Origin: Nitrososphaeria archaeon
GTDB lineage: Archaea; Thermoproteota; Nitrososphaeria; Nitrososphaerales; JACAEJ01
Direction: 5' to 3'
Length of the DNA: 61,806 bases
Assembly: GCA_029775925.1 (NCBI GenBank)
Contig: JARVKB010000030.1
Coordinates: forward strand, 1 to 61,806
Made by a program: the position numbers and the translations under genes. Below the pieces are notes generated by a model. The model worked only from the letters and a program-made list of their open reading frames with translations, did no database searches and was not told where the DNA came from. Positions within the stretch are counted from its first letter, which is position 1; each line of letters starts with the position of its first letter. Of this stretch, positions 1-8,980 are shown one piece after another.

Positions 1-180
1 CATGGAGTAAACTTTTCTATAAGATTTACCATTTAGCTTCCTATCACCCATCGGGTCTCTAATGTACCTAATGAAGGCGATTACCCTTTCTAGAGGATGG
101 CATAATCCTTTTACTTCGAAGATCGTTTCGTCATAAATCCTAATAAAATCTCCTTCACGAAGTTTATAATTACTTATCAC
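1..180 (-). CDS. Predicted nucleotidyltransferase, N-terminal part (truncated by window edge)
   Basis: Sixty open codons run off the left edge of the window. The reading starts at a GTG at 180, because the upstream ATG in another frame hits a stop after five codons. The visible N-terminus contains KLREGDF, then GLCHPLERVIAFIRYI and GDRKLNGKSYRKVY. This pattern resembles, from memory, the N-terminal region of archaeal DNA polymerase beta-like nucleotidyltransferases (COG2413-type). The catalytic core lies outside the window, so activity cannot be judged. The gene follows the membrane-protein gene at 188-1117 by only a few bases on the same strand, which suggests co-transcription. Confidence 0.5.
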   Translation of the reverse strand, partial: MISNYKLREGDFIRIYDETIFEVKGLCHPLERVIAFIRYIRDPMGDRKLNGKSYRKVYSM

Positions 181-187
181 TACTCAT

Positions 188-1117
188 CTACTTATTAATT
201 CTAAAAAAAGAAAGAAATGAATCTTTTGCAGATATTATCTTTGGTATCCCAGTCGCAACAGATGGTTTTCTCATTCTAATGAAGAAGATGAAAACAACAA
301 AAACTACAACACCTGCTACTACTATAGCCAACCAAACCCACCATTCTATTGGAGTGCTAGGCGGTATGACATTAGATTCTATTAATGTCATCTTAATCAT
401 CAATCTCTCATCCAACCTTCTTTTAACTAGTTCCATGACACTGTTACTTACTGCTGAGGAATAATATTGTTCATAAATAGTATCAGAGGTTCTGTAAGTG
501 ATTACAAAAGTATCGAAGGTTCCTGCATCAACTTTCAATCTTTCCATTAACGGGCTTATCGTGTAATTTCGGGCAATATGAGTAATCCTAGTATCTGGAA
601 GTTCCTCAGGATAAGTTACCGTCTCAGTCCTCATTACACTCACATTCCATTTCTTTCCTTCAGTTAAGGGGAAGCTCAATTCCATAAGAGGGGGATTATA
701 GGTCACATTAGAGATTTGATACCAATTGATTTCTCCCCCTACTCTTAGCATTATTTCCATATCTTCCTTCACAGTACTCAAATCGGACTTTACCCTATAG
801 ACCATACCTTTTATAGTCCAAACAACATTTTGATCTTTCCACTCACCTTCTATCCTTTCTACAAGACAATTATATGTTGTTTCATTGATAATAACGTTGG
901 ATTCGCCTACAATCTCCTTGATAGTAGTCCCGTTCATTATAATAACCTCTGTGTCAGGGTCATAGTATTCAACCTTATACTTCCAACGATTACCTACAGA
1001 GAGAGATGGCATTTGTGCTTCAGTAGCGCTAATATATGGTGTTAATATAGCCAATGACATCAGAAAGATAAGATTTAACGCTATAGTTTTTTCTAACTTT
1101 TTTTGCATTATTACCAC
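188..1117 (-). CDS. Membrane-anchored secreted protein of unknown function
   Basis: The 309-residue product has a signal peptide at about residues 4-32 (charged MQKKLEK then a hydrophobic stretch ending TPYISA). A beta-rich extracytoplasmic region of about 220 residues follows, with several N-x-S/T sequons. One C-terminal membrane helix lies at about 259-281, then a short basic cytoplasmic tail. The segment VDAGTFDTFVITYR recurs in many archaeal and bacterial extracytoplasmic beta domains, but I cannot name the family. The real start may be ATG codon 4, which gives the more usual signal-peptide N-terminus. It lies directly upstream of the truncated nucleotidyltransferase gene. Function is unknown; the topology (outside domain, inside tail) is inferred. 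Confidence 0.75.
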   Translation of the reverse strand: MVIMQKKLEKTIALNLIFLMSLAILTPYISATEAQMPSLSVGNRWKYKVEYYDPDTEVIIMNGTTIKEIVGESNVIINETTYNCLVERIEGEWKDQNVVWTIKGMVYRVKSDLSTVKEDMEIMLRVGGEINWYQISNVTYNPPLMELSFPLTEGKKWNVSVMRTETVTYPEELPDTRITHIARNYTISPLMERLKVDAGTFDTFVITYRTSDTIYEQYYSSAVSNSVMELVKRRLDERLMIKMTLIESNVIPPSTPIEWWVWLAIVVAGVVVFVVFIFFIRMRKPSVATGIPKIISAKDSFLSFFRINK

Positions 1118-1217
1118 ATTACATCAAATAATCCACGTATTTAAATAGTAAGTTACTCAAATGAGTTAGATAATCTTGTCAAAAATTAAAGTATAAAAAA
1201 TATCTCAAAATAATTCC

Positions 1218-2231
1218 ATGGTAATGGAGAACGACCTTATAAAAAAGGCTAACGATATAATGATTGCAGCCCAGCTCGCATCAGCTCTAGAAGTTAGTGG
1301 GACACCTAAGCCTGGTAATGTGCATAGAAATGCAGATTTTATGGATACAAGATTTGAGCACTACCTAGCTGGCTCAATAGCCATCGGTCCTCATATAAGG
1401 GATGTAGCATTGATGGGGATGAATGCAGGTCTAGGTCGTATTAAACTCAGTAGGATAAGTATTGGCAGATATATAAAAAAAGCCATTCATGAAGTAAGAA
1501 ATTGGCATAAAGGAGGGAACACTCATTTAGGCATAGTGTTACTCTTAATTCCATTAGCAGCATCAGCAGGATTTATGACCACAAAATTTGGGAATATAGA
1601 GCCCAGTGGATTACGTTCAACTTTATCCAAGATTATGAAGGCTACTACTTATCAAGATGCTCTTGATGTTTGGGATGCTATTCTAGAGTCTAATACCTCA
1701 TCTTTAGGACAGTTAAGTCCAGATATTGCCCCAGATTTTAGGGATGCTGATGCAAAGGACAAAATAATAAAGCAAAAAATTCGATTATACGATTTGATGA
1801 AAATCTCTTCAAAATGGGATAACGTGGCTAAAGAGTTAACCACAGGCATGAGAATTTCTTTTAATTTAGGTTACAAGACACTTTTAGATGTTTATGAGAA
1901 GACAGGCGATATCAATACAGCGACTGTCCATACTTTTTTGACAATATTGGCAAAGCACCCTGATACACTTATCGCCAGAAAAGTAGGGTTGGAGCGTACA
2001 CAAAATATAAATGAGGCAATCAACATAGGAATCATTGAATCTAAAAAGATTTCAAAAAAAGCAAAGATGATTTTAAGACTTGGAGGATTAACCTCTGAAA
2101 AAGGTAAGAAAGCATTGGAGCATTTTGACAAAGAATTGAGAGATTCTAAAAATAAATTAAACCCCGGAACTACTGCTGATATCGTAGCTTCATCCTTGAT
2201 GATAGCAATTATATGTGGGATGAAAGTTTAG
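1218..2231 (+). CDS. CitG/MdcB-like triphosphoribosyl-dephospho-CoA synthase family protein
   Basis: The 337-residue protein carries the two signatures of the CitG family: SGTPKPGNVHR at residues 27-37 and GGNTHLG at 99-105, followed by a hydrophobic helix. In bacteria this family makes the triphosphoribosyl-dephospho-CoA prosthetic-group precursor of citrate or malonate lyases. No lyase genes are in the window. Archaeal homologues usually occur without such lyases, and their substrate is not settled; a role with a pterin or nucleotide cofactor is possible but speculative. It stands alone between the divergent secreted-protein gene and the tRNA. Family assignment is firm, reaction is not. Confidence 0.8.
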   Translation: MVMENDLIKKANDIMIAAQLASALEVSGTPKPGNVHRNADFMDTRFEHYLAGSIAIGPHIRDVALMGMNAGLGRIKLSRISIGRYIKKAIHEVRNWHKGGNTHLGIVLLLIPLAASAGFMTTKFGNIEPSGLRSTLSKIMKATTYQDALDVWDAILESNTSSLGQLSPDIAPDFRDADAKDKIIKQKIRLYDLMKISSKWDNVAKELTTGMRISFNLGYKTLLDVYEKTGDINTATVHTFLTILAKHPDTLIARKVGLERTQNINEAINIGIIESKKISKKAKMILRLGGLTSEKGKKALEHFDKELRDSKNKLNPGTTADIVASSLMIAIICGMKV

Positions 2232-2277
2232 TTAAAATAATTAAGAATAAAAACTTCTTTTTGTTAAGTATACTTAG

Positions 2278-2352
2278 GCGGAGTTGGTCTAGCCTGGTTA
2301 GGATGTCAGCCCCCCAAGCTGAAGGTCGCGGGTTCAAATCCCGCACTCCGCA
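2278..2352 (+). tRNA. tRNA-Gly (anticodon CCC)
   Basis: A full cloverleaf can be drawn over 75 nt: acceptor GCGGAGT paired with ACTCCGC, a four-pair D stem, anticodon stem TCAGC/GCTGA, a five-base variable loop, T stem GCGGG/CCCGC with loop TTCAAAT, and discriminator A. The anticodon loop at 2311-2317 reads CCCCCAA, which places CCC at 2313-2315. Position 33 is then C instead of the nearly universal U. The GCG acceptor start and A73 agree with archaeal tRNA-Gly. CCA is not encoded (TACCA follows) and there is no intron. Confidence 0.93.
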
Positions 2353-2456
2353 TACCATGGAGAGTTGAATGCGCATCTTTTTTACTATAGTGCAAAAAGG
2401 TGTGAATGAGAGAACACATGAGGACTATTAAAGGGATACTAAAGAAGTTCTTAAGA

Positions 2457-3001
2457 TCAATAGGTATCGATTTTTGACTTTCTTCTTCGAATTAGTAAGA
2501 AATAGGTTATTGTAACTACCATTATGATAATTATAAGAATACCAGCACCTAATTTTAAGATCGGTGCAGACACTATGATTAGATAAGCTGTGTAAGTTGG
2601 GTCGTGCTCTATCCTATAGCCGCTATAAGTAGGAGATGAGATGATGTAAAAGTAGTCTGCATAGTCCCAGTCTAAAAGATGCCTTTTTGGCTTGTTCGAA
2701 TAGCTCTGGGTTAATATTTGCTATAACCCACGGGATATGGCGCATTAAGTATGTATGAACCCTAAAGATGCCATTCGTAGGTTGGTGGGCAAAGCCAGCT
2801 ATCTTACTCGTTCTTGTATTCGCAGCGTAGGTTTCGTAAATAGATTCTGTTTGATCGAAAGTAAAATTATACAATTTGTAATTCTTTTTGTTTACAAAGT
2901 TAGCTTCAAAGATTCTTTCTCCATCATTCGAAGTTGTGGTTATTCTAGAATCACTTACATCGACTTCCTTGTCATTTACATTGGTATTTCCCAGACTTTG
3001 T
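2457..3001 (-). pseudogene. Decayed gene remnant for a C-terminally membrane-anchored protein
   Basis: Two minus-strand reading frames join into one protein-like sequence. The upstream frame covers about 3001-2690 and reads through KNYKLYNFTFDQTESIYETY and HQPTNGIFRVHTYLMRHIPW. The downstream frame covers about 2690-2457, with DWDYADYFYIISSPTY, then a membrane helix and an RRRK-rich tail, ending at a TGA at 2457-2459. The frames switch at the short T run near 2684-2688 (plus-strand numbering). No start codon of its own is visible and the 5' end abuts the stop of the sugar nucleotidyltransferase gene, so the N-terminus is lost. I do not recognise the family. Confidence 0.6.
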
Positions 3002-4285
3002 TTATTCAGCTAACTTCACTATGTCCTCATGGCTTTGAAGAAATTTATCTATATAAGTCATTCGTGGCGGAATCGTTAGACCTGGATTAACTTTAGTCCT
3101 TATTAATTTGCAACCTTCTTTGATATGCACAGCGTTTCCTATAATAGACATCGATTCAATATATGTAGGATTTTGAAAAGTCGACTCTATTACAACCTTT
3201 CTACCTAGAATGCTATCAGATACTTGCGCACAATCTCCGATCCTACCAGCATCCATGATGGCTGAATTTTTTACACCTACTCTTTCTCCAATTATACAAA
3301 AGTTGTCAATGTTAGAGTCTATGATTCTCGTATAATCACCTATCCTTGTGTGCCTTCCAATTAAAGCTGCCCCTTCTATGTATAGCTTATTCTCTTTACA
3401 TTTTCTTAGTATTTCCTCCCTCCTCTTTATAGATTCTTTGCTATATCCCTGAACCCAAATGTTCTTGCCTGGGAATAGTCGCTCTTCTGTAACCCCTATA
3501 TCCAAAACACCGTAAAGAACATCTCTCATAGCCTTCAAATAACTTTCTGGAGTCCCCAAATCGTACCATATTTGCAACTCATAGCCATAAACAGGTATAC
3601 CTTTATTCACTAGATAGGGAATAAAGTCGTAACCAAAATCTAATCTTCCATTTTTCTCTCTTATTTTAATTACATCTTCACTTTCAACCTCTTTTCTAAT
3701 TTCTGGTGAAAGAAGATATATGCCAGCATTGACGTAATTGCTTGGAGCCTCGCTTGATGAAGGTTTTTCGATGAATCTTTTTATTCTCATATCTGGCCCT
3801 AATTCTGCTACACCATAATCTTCAACATTCTCTACCCTAAAGAGAGCGATACTCATCATCGCCCCTCTTTCTTCATGTTTTTCCAAAAAATCGTTGAGAT
3901 CGATTTTAAAGATGTTATCTCCTTGTACAACGATAACGGGATCGTTTACATCATAGTATTCCATGTTCAGCCTATATGAATCAGCGCTTCCTAAATCGTC
4001 TAAGTTAGGTTGATGTTTAATGTGCACCCTTGGTTCAATTTTATACTTTGCAGAAAAACCAACCCCTTCTCCATATTGATCAAAAAGGTTTGTATAATTT
4101 ATGTAGCCGTTTTCTCCAAAAATGAAGTTTCTAACGCCCTGCTTAGCTAGCTCAAGCATGGCAAATTCAATAAGAGGCCTATTTAGGAATCTTATACAAG
4201 GCTTAGAAACATCTTGAGTTAAAGGTCTTAACCTCAAAGCTTTACCTCCAACAGGGATAAAGCACCTTAAATCTTCTATTTTCAT
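3002..4285 (-). CDS. Sugar-1-phosphate nucleotidyltransferase with left-handed beta-helix domain
   Basis: The product has 427 residues. Residues 1-240 form a nucleotidyltransferase domain with the nucleotide-binding loop GGKALRLRPLT (13-23), the KP that follows it, and VVQGDN for the metal-binding Asp. Residues from about 290 contain hexapeptide-like repeats (IGRHTRIGDYTRI, IGERVGVKNSAIM, IGDCAQVSDSILG) of a left-handed beta-helix. The loop starts PVGGKA where bacterial enzymes read LAAGKG. Such proteins make UDP-, dTDP- or GDP-sugars for glycans or protein glycosylation; the sugar and nucleotide cannot be read from sequence. A second, single-domain enzyme of the superfamily lies at 55199-55891. 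The start ATG at 4285 is the only good choice. Confidence 0.85.
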   Translation of the reverse strand: MKIEDLRCFIPVGGKALRLRPLTQDVSKPCIRFLNRPLIEFAMLELAKQGVRNFIFGENGYINYTNLFDQYGEGVGFSAKYKIEPRVHIKHQPNLDDLGSADSYRLNMEYYDVNDPVIVVQGDNIFKIDLNDFLEKHEERGAMMSIALFRVENVEDYGVAELGPDMRIKRFIEKPSSSEAPSNYVNAGIYLLSPEIRKEVESEDVIKIREKNGRLDFGYDFIPYLVNKGIPVYGYELQIWYDLGTPESYLKAMRDVLYGVLDIGVTEERLFPGKNIWVQGYSKESIKRREEILRKCKENKLYIEGAALIGRHTRIGDYTRIIDSNIDNFCIIGERVGVKNSAIMDAGRIGDCAQVSDSILGRKVVIESTFQNPTYIESMSIIGNAVHIKEGCKLIRTKVNPGLTIPPRMTYIDKFLQSHEDIVKLAE

Positions 4286-4461
4286 AACTTTAATAGATCG
4301 ACGCTTAGATTTAAATCATTTCGAAAGTCGAATAGTAAAGAAAATTGATAAGAAAACGCTTGAAGCTTGAACCACATTATAAAAAGAAATTATATGAGAA
4401 GAGTTTTAATAAAATTTGAACAAGTAATGAAAAAATTTATTAGTAGATAATTTCACTTATT

Positions 4462-4570
4462 ATAAGGTGTAGCCAAAGAGTGCATGTGTACGGAGCAGGA
4501 AACAAAAAACTAAAAGATGGAAATACTGCACTTCCCTTCTATGGGCGGCTGTTTATTCCTCGCTTACCAT
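4462..4570 (+). ncRNA. Candidate structured RNA upstream of carA
   Basis: A GC-richer island sits in an otherwise AT-rich 325-bp gap. GAGTGCA at 4478-4484 can pair with TGCACTT at 4527-4533, including one G-U pair that favours the plus strand. AGCC (4471-4474) can pair with GGCT (4547-4550). A TATA-like stretch (AAAAAATTTATT, about 4430-4440) lies about 28 nt before the island, and T-rich sequence follows at 4570-4582. That T-rich stretch could equally be the TATA box of carA, whose start is at 4611, so a leader of carA and a free RNA cannot be told apart. No known RNA family is recognised. Confidence 0.35.
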
Positions 4571-4610
4571 ATTTTTATTATAATCCCAAAGACTTCTCGA
4601 ATAGGTGTAG

Positions 4611-5738
4611 ATGTTGGCTAAAGCAATTTTAGCTTTAGAAGACGGAACGATATTAGAAGGAAATGGTTTTGGTTATCCTTATGAAGTTTCGGGAGAAGTT
4701 GTTTTTAATACAGGCATGACAGGCTATACTGAATCTCTGACAGATCCATCTTACTTTGGCCAGATATTGATTCAAACTTATCCTCTAATTGGCAACTATG
4801 GTGTGCCACCTTATTCAATTACTGACGAATTCGAAATTCCTTTACATTTTGAATCTAATAGAATTCAAGTTAGAGGTTACGTGATATATTCGCTCGCCCA
4901 AAAACCTAGCCACTGGTCTAATAAAAAGTCATTAAATGAATGGCTATATGAGCAAAAGATTCCCGGCATAGAGGGCATAGATACAAGGGAGCTAACCAAG
5001 AGGATAAGAATCAAAGGCACGATGCTAGGGATTCTTAAAGTGGCTGAAGAGATAGATTTAAGGGAAATTGAATCGAAATTAGAAAAGATACAAGACCCTA
5101 ATAAAAAAGATCTTGTAAAAGAGGTAACGATAAACAAACCTATCGAATATAACTCTGGAGGTTTGTTGAAAGTTGTGGTAATAGATTGTGGTACGAAATT
5201 TGGCATCCTAAGAAATCTTTTACAAAGAGGTATGAGTGTTATAAGAGTCCCGTATGATTATTCAGCTGAAAAAATTCTGGGGTTAAATCCTTCAGGCATA
5301 GTCATCTCTAACGGCCCGGGCGATCCTAAAAAATGTGATAAGACCATTAGAGTTGTTAGAGAAATCTTGGAAACAGATTTACCTGTAATGGGGATTTGTC
5401 TTGGTAATCAGATTCTTGCCCTCGCTACAGGTGCTGATACGTATAAGTTGAAGTTTGGACATAGAGGCCAGAACCATCCTTGCATAGATTTATACGATGG
5501 AAAATGCTACATAACAAGTCAAAATCATGGTTATTCCATAAATGCTGAAAGTTTAGAAGGGACGGAGTTTGATGTATGGTTCAAGAATGTGAATGATAAG
5601 ACTGTAGAAGGTATAAAGCATAAAAAGAAGCCTGTATTTGGAACTCAATTCCATCCAGAAGCGTCTCCTGGACCTTATGAGTCAGGTTTTCTTTTCGATT
5701 ATTTCTTAAAAGAGGTAAAAAAATTTGCCAAAGTTTGA
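4611..5738 (+). CDS. carA: Carbamoyl-phosphate synthase small (glutaminase) subunit
   Basis: CarA hydrolyses glutamine and passes ammonia to CarB for carbamoyl phosphate, the precursor of pyrimidines and arginine. The 375-residue length is normal. The N-terminal CPSase small-chain domain (EDGTILEGNGFG, NTGMTGYTESLTDPSY) spans residues 1-180. A class I glutamine amidotransferase follows with nucleophile C263 in GICLGNQ and the partners H348 and E350 in FGTQFHPEASPGP, so the catalytic triad is intact. The gene overlaps carB by 14 nt, so the two are translated together. A TATA-like stretch at 4570-4580 would give an almost leaderless mRNA. Confidence 0.97.
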   Translation: MLAKAILALEDGTILEGNGFGYPYEVSGEVVFNTGMTGYTESLTDPSYFGQILIQTYPLIGNYGVPPYSITDEFEIPLHFESNRIQVRGYVIYSLAQKPSHWSNKKSLNEWLYEQKIPGIEGIDTRELTKRIRIKGTMLGILKVAEEIDLREIESKLEKIQDPNKKDLVKEVTINKPIEYNSGGLLKVVVIDCGTKFGILRNLLQRGMSVIRVPYDYSAEKILGLNPSGIVISNGPGDPKKCDKTIRVVREILETDLPVMGICLGNQILALATGADTYKLKFGHRGQNHPCIDLYDGKCYITSQNHGYSINAESLEGTEFDVWFKNVNDKTVEGIKHKKKPVFGTQFHPEASPGPYESGFLFDYFLKEVKKFAKV

Positions 5739-8700
5739 TTGGATAAAAAAAGTTTTGATCTTAGGAAGCGGAGCCATAAAAATAGGAGAGGCCGGAGAGT
5801 TTGATTATTCGGGTGCACAAGCCATAAAAGCACTCAAAGAAGAGGGAATAAAAACAATATTAGTAAATCCGAATATAGCAACGATTCAGACTGATAATAA
5901 ATTTGTAGACAGGGTTTACTTTCTTCCGATAAATTCAGAATTTGTTGAGAAAATAATAGAAGAGGAGAGACCTGACGGAATACTCTTAGGTTTTGGAGGC
6001 CAAACCGCTCTAAATTGCGGCGTAGAATTAGCAGAAAGAGGAATTTTAGAGAAATACAATGTAAAAGTTATAGGGACAGGTATTGAAGCAATAAAGATCG
6101 CCGACGATAGAGATCTCTTCAGAAAAACCATGTTAGAGAACGGGATACCGATTCCAAAAAGCGAGAAGGCAAATTCTATTGAAGAAGCAATACGAGTAGC
6201 CAATAAGATAGGTTATCCAGTAATGGTAAGAGTTGCTTATACACTCGGTGGTCAAGGATCAGGGGTAGCACACAATAGAGAAGAATTGGCAGAGATTGTT
6301 TCTAGAGGTTTGGCCCATAGTAGAATAAAACAAGTCTTGATTGAAGAATACCTTGGCAAGTGGAAAGAAGTTGAGTACGAAGTGATGAGAGATATTAACG
6401 ACAATTGTGTGATCGTGTGCAATATGGAAAATTTTGATCCTATGGGAATTCATACAGGGGAGAGTATTGTTGTTGCTCCATCTCAAACTTTGACGAATAG
6501 AGAGTATCATACTTTAAGATTGACGAGTTTTAAAGTAGTAAGAGCTTTAGGAATAATAGGAGAATGTAATATACAATTTGCCTTAAACCCTAACTCTGAA
6601 GAGTTCAAAGTAATAGAAGTAAATTCAAGATTATCAAGAAGTTCTGCCCTTGCATCAAAAGCCACTGGCTATCCTATAGCATATATAGCTGCAAAACTTG
6701 CAATTGGTTATACTTTACCAGAATTAATAAATAAAGTTACAGGGATTACTACTGCCTGTTTTGAACCTGCATTAGATTATGTCATAGTTAAAATTCCGAG
6801 ATGGGATTTCCAGAAGTTCAAATATGTGAACAGAAGGATCGGCACCCAGATGAAATCTGTAGGAGAAGTTATGGGCATCGGTAGGACTTTTGAAGAAGCT
6901 TTGCAGAAAGCCGTAAGAATGCTCGATATAGACAAAGAATTAACAGATGTTGATGATTTAAAAGTTGGTAAGAATGATATTTTTGCTATAGAAAAGATAG
7001 AACATGAGTTAGAGAATCCAACTGATGAAAGAATATTCTATATCGTTAAAGCTTTGCAATTTGGGATAAATGTAGAAAGAATTTCTAAGTTGACTGGCAT
7101 AGATCCTTGGTTCTTAAACAAGATAAAAAATATAGTAGAATTTCAGGAATTGATAAAAAAGAATTTTACTCCAGAGATAATAAAAAAAGCCAAACAGCTT
7201 GGTTTTTCAGATAAAAAGATTGGTGAGATAGTTGGAAAGAGCGAATCAGAAATCAGGAAGATAAGAAAATCTTTAGGAATATTGCCAGTGATAAAACAGA
7301 TAGACACTCTTGCAGCAGAATGGCCGGCTATTACCAACTACCTATACCTCACGTATAATGGCCAAACAGACGATATAGAAATATCGAGAAAAAGCAAAGT
7401 CGTTGTTCTTGGCTCTGGCTGTTACAGAATAGGTTCAAGTGTAGAATTTGACTGGTGCTGCGTGAATATGGCATGGGCTCTAAAAAAGAAGAATATAGAA
7501 GAGGTCATAATGATAAACTATAACCCAGAGACCGTCTCAACTGATTATGATGTTCTCGATAAGCTATACTTCGAGGAATTAAATTTGGAAAGAGTTCTAG
7601 ATATAATTGAAAAAGAAAACCCAGACGGAGTAGTCGTGAGTGTAGGAGGACAAATACCCAACAATTTAGCTATGAAGCTTGCAAGGAATAATGTCAAAAT
7701 ATTGGGAACGTCTGCTGAGGACATAGACAGCGCTGAAGATAGATCAAAGTTTAGCATGATACTTGATGAATTAGGGATAAAGCAACCTGATTGGAGTAGG
7801 TTAGAGACGATAGAGAAGGCAAAAGAATTTGCAAGAAAGATAGGTTATCCTGTATTAGTAAGGCCGTCCTATGTCCTTTCTGGTTCTGCGATGAATGTAG
7901 CTTTCAATGAAGAAAATTTGGAAGATTATTTGATGAAGGCGACTAAAGTATCGAAGGAGCACCCCGTAGTTATATCAAAATTCATTACAAATGCTAAAGA
8001 AGTAGAAGTTGATGGGGTTTGTGATGGAAAGAACGTCTTCATAGGTGCAATAATAGAGCATGTAGAGAATGCAGGAGTACACTCAGGAGACGCTACGATG
8101 TGTATACCAACCATCAATATTCAAAACCATATCAAAGACAAAATAAGAGACTACACAAGGAGAATCGCCAGAAGATTGAACATAAAAGGTCCTTTTAACA
8201 TCCAGTATATAGTAAAGGATGGAGAACTCTACGTTATAGAGTGCAATTTAAGGGCATCAAGGAGTATGCCCTTTGTGTCAAAGACGACTGGAATAAATCT
8301 CATGGAAATAGCTGCAGATGCCATTTTGGGAGAAGAGATAAAAGATGGTGAAGCTTCAGTAAATAAATTTAGCGTAAAGGTCCCCCAATTCTCTTTTATG
8401 AGACTAGAAGGTGCAGACCCTGTAACAGGTGTTGAGATGGTTTCTACAGGAGAAGTGGCTTGTTTTGGTGAGAATTTTGAAGAAGCTTTTCTAAAAGCGC
8501 TTATCGCTGGTGGTTTGAACTTACCCAAAAAAGGAGATTCTATTCTAATCACAGTTGGTGGTTATAAAGAGAGCATAGTTCCTATTGCCAAAAAGTTCTT
8601 AGAAAAAGAGTTTAAAATATATGCAACGAAGCACACAGCAGAAACCTTGATAAAGAATGATATAAAATGTGAAATACTATATAAAGTAAGCGAGAGTAAA

Positions 8701-8892
8701 AAACCAAATATTCTCGATTACTTGATAAATCAAAGGATAAAACTGGTCATCAATATTTTGAAATTAGAAGGAACAGACTCTATGAGAGCATTAGATGATG
8801 ATTATATAATAAGGAGAAAGGCGGTAGAGTTTGGCATACCTGTTATAACAAATCTTGAGCTCACAGATGCTCTAGTAAAAGCTATTAAATGA
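5725..8892 (+). CDS. carB: Carbamoyl-phosphate synthase large subunit
   Basis: The 1055-residue protein has the duplicated ATP-grasp architecture of CarB: a first carboxyphosphate half (LILGSGAIKIGEAGEFDYSG near the N-terminus), an oligomerisation middle region, a second carbamoyl-phosphate half beginning VVLGSGCYRIGSSVEFDWC, and a C-terminal MGS-like allosteric domain from about residue 930. It makes carbamoyl phosphate from bicarbonate, two ATP and ammonia delivered by CarA. Translation starts at a TTG (5725) inside the end of carA; there is no closer ATG preserving the family N-terminus. A T7 run at 8899-8905 just after the stop probably ends transcription. Confidence 0.97.
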   Translation: MPKFDWIKKVLILGSGAIKIGEAGEFDYSGAQAIKALKEEGIKTILVNPNIATIQTDNKFVDRVYFLPINSEFVEKIIEEERPDGILLGFGGQTALNCGVELAERGILEKYNVKVIGTGIEAIKIADDRDLFRKTMLENGIPIPKSEKANSIEEAIRVANKIGYPVMVRVAYTLGGQGSGVAHNREELAEIVSRGLAHSRIKQVLIEEYLGKWKEVEYEVMRDINDNCVIVCNMENFDPMGIHTGESIVVAPSQTLTNREYHTLRLTSFKVVRALGIIGECNIQFALNPNSEEFKVIEVNSRLSRSSALASKATGYPIAYIAAKLAIGYTLPELINKVTGITTACFEPALDYVIVKIPRWDFQKFKYVNRRIGTQMKSVGEVMGIGRTFEEALQKAVRMLDIDKELTDVDDLKVGKNDIFAIEKIEHELENPTDERIFYIVKALQFGINVERISKLTGIDPWFLNKIKNIVEFQELIKKNFTPEIIKKAKQLGFSDKKIGEIVGKSESEIRKIRKSLGILPVIKQIDTLAAEWPAITNYLYLTYNGQTDDIEISRKSKVVVLGSGCYRIGSSVEFDWCCVNMAWALKKKNIEEVIMINYNPETVSTDYDVLDKLYFEELNLERVLDIIEKENPDGVVVSVGGQIPNNLAMKLARNNVKILGTSAEDIDSAEDRSKFSMILDELGIKQPDWSRLETIEKAKEFARKIGYPVLVRPSYVLSGSAMNVAFNEENLEDYLMKATKVSKEHPVVISKFITNAKEVEVDGVCDGKNVFIGAIIEHVENAGVHSGDATMCIPTINIQNHIKDKIRDYTRRIARRLNIKGPFNIQYIVKDGELYVIECNLRASRSMPFVSKTTGINLMEIAADAILGEEIKDGEASVNKFSVKVPQFSFMRLEGADPVTGVEMVSTGEVACFGENFEEAFLKALIAGGLNLPKKGDSILITVGGYKESIVPIAKKFLEKEFKIYATKHTAETLIKNDIKCEILYKVSESKKPNILDYLINQRIKLVINILKLEGTDSMRALDDDYIIRRKAVEFGIPVITNLELTDALVKAIK

Positions 8893-8898
8893 AAATGC

Positions 8899-8905
8899 TT
8901 TTTTT
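8899..8905 (+). terminator. Oligo-T terminator after carAB
   Basis: A run of seven T residues begins seven bases after the carB stop codon. Archaeal RNA polymerase terminates at oligo-T tracts without needing a hairpin. It separates carAB from the RNA element that follows. Confidence 0.55.
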
Positions 8906-8944
8906 GTTAAAAAATATTGACTTATATGATTCCTTTTTTGATCA

Positions 8945-8956
8945 TTAAATATAAAT
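8945..8956 (+). promoter_or_regulatory. TATA box for the 8981-9209 RNA
   Basis: TTAAATATAAAT matches the archaeal TATA-box pattern. Its centre lies about 30 nt upstream of 8981, where the closing helix of the RNA begins. This spacing suggests the RNA has its own promoter and is not a carAB 3' product. Confidence 0.5.
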
Positions 8957-8980
8957 AGATTTCCAACCATATAATTGACA

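Noticed and set aside
2278-2352. tRNA-Pro reading
   Set aside because: The GGG-like context could suggest Pro at first sight, but the stem pairing fixes the loop, which gives anticodon CCC, and the acceptor start GCG with A73 fits Gly.
2755-3090. 111-codon plus-strand frame
   Set aside because: It runs antisense to the pseudogene and the end of the nucleotidyltransferase gene, and its composition is not protein-like.
5916-8552. Several 60-107 codon minus-strand frames inside carB
   Set aside because: They are shadows of the strong carB frame; none has a recognisable motif.
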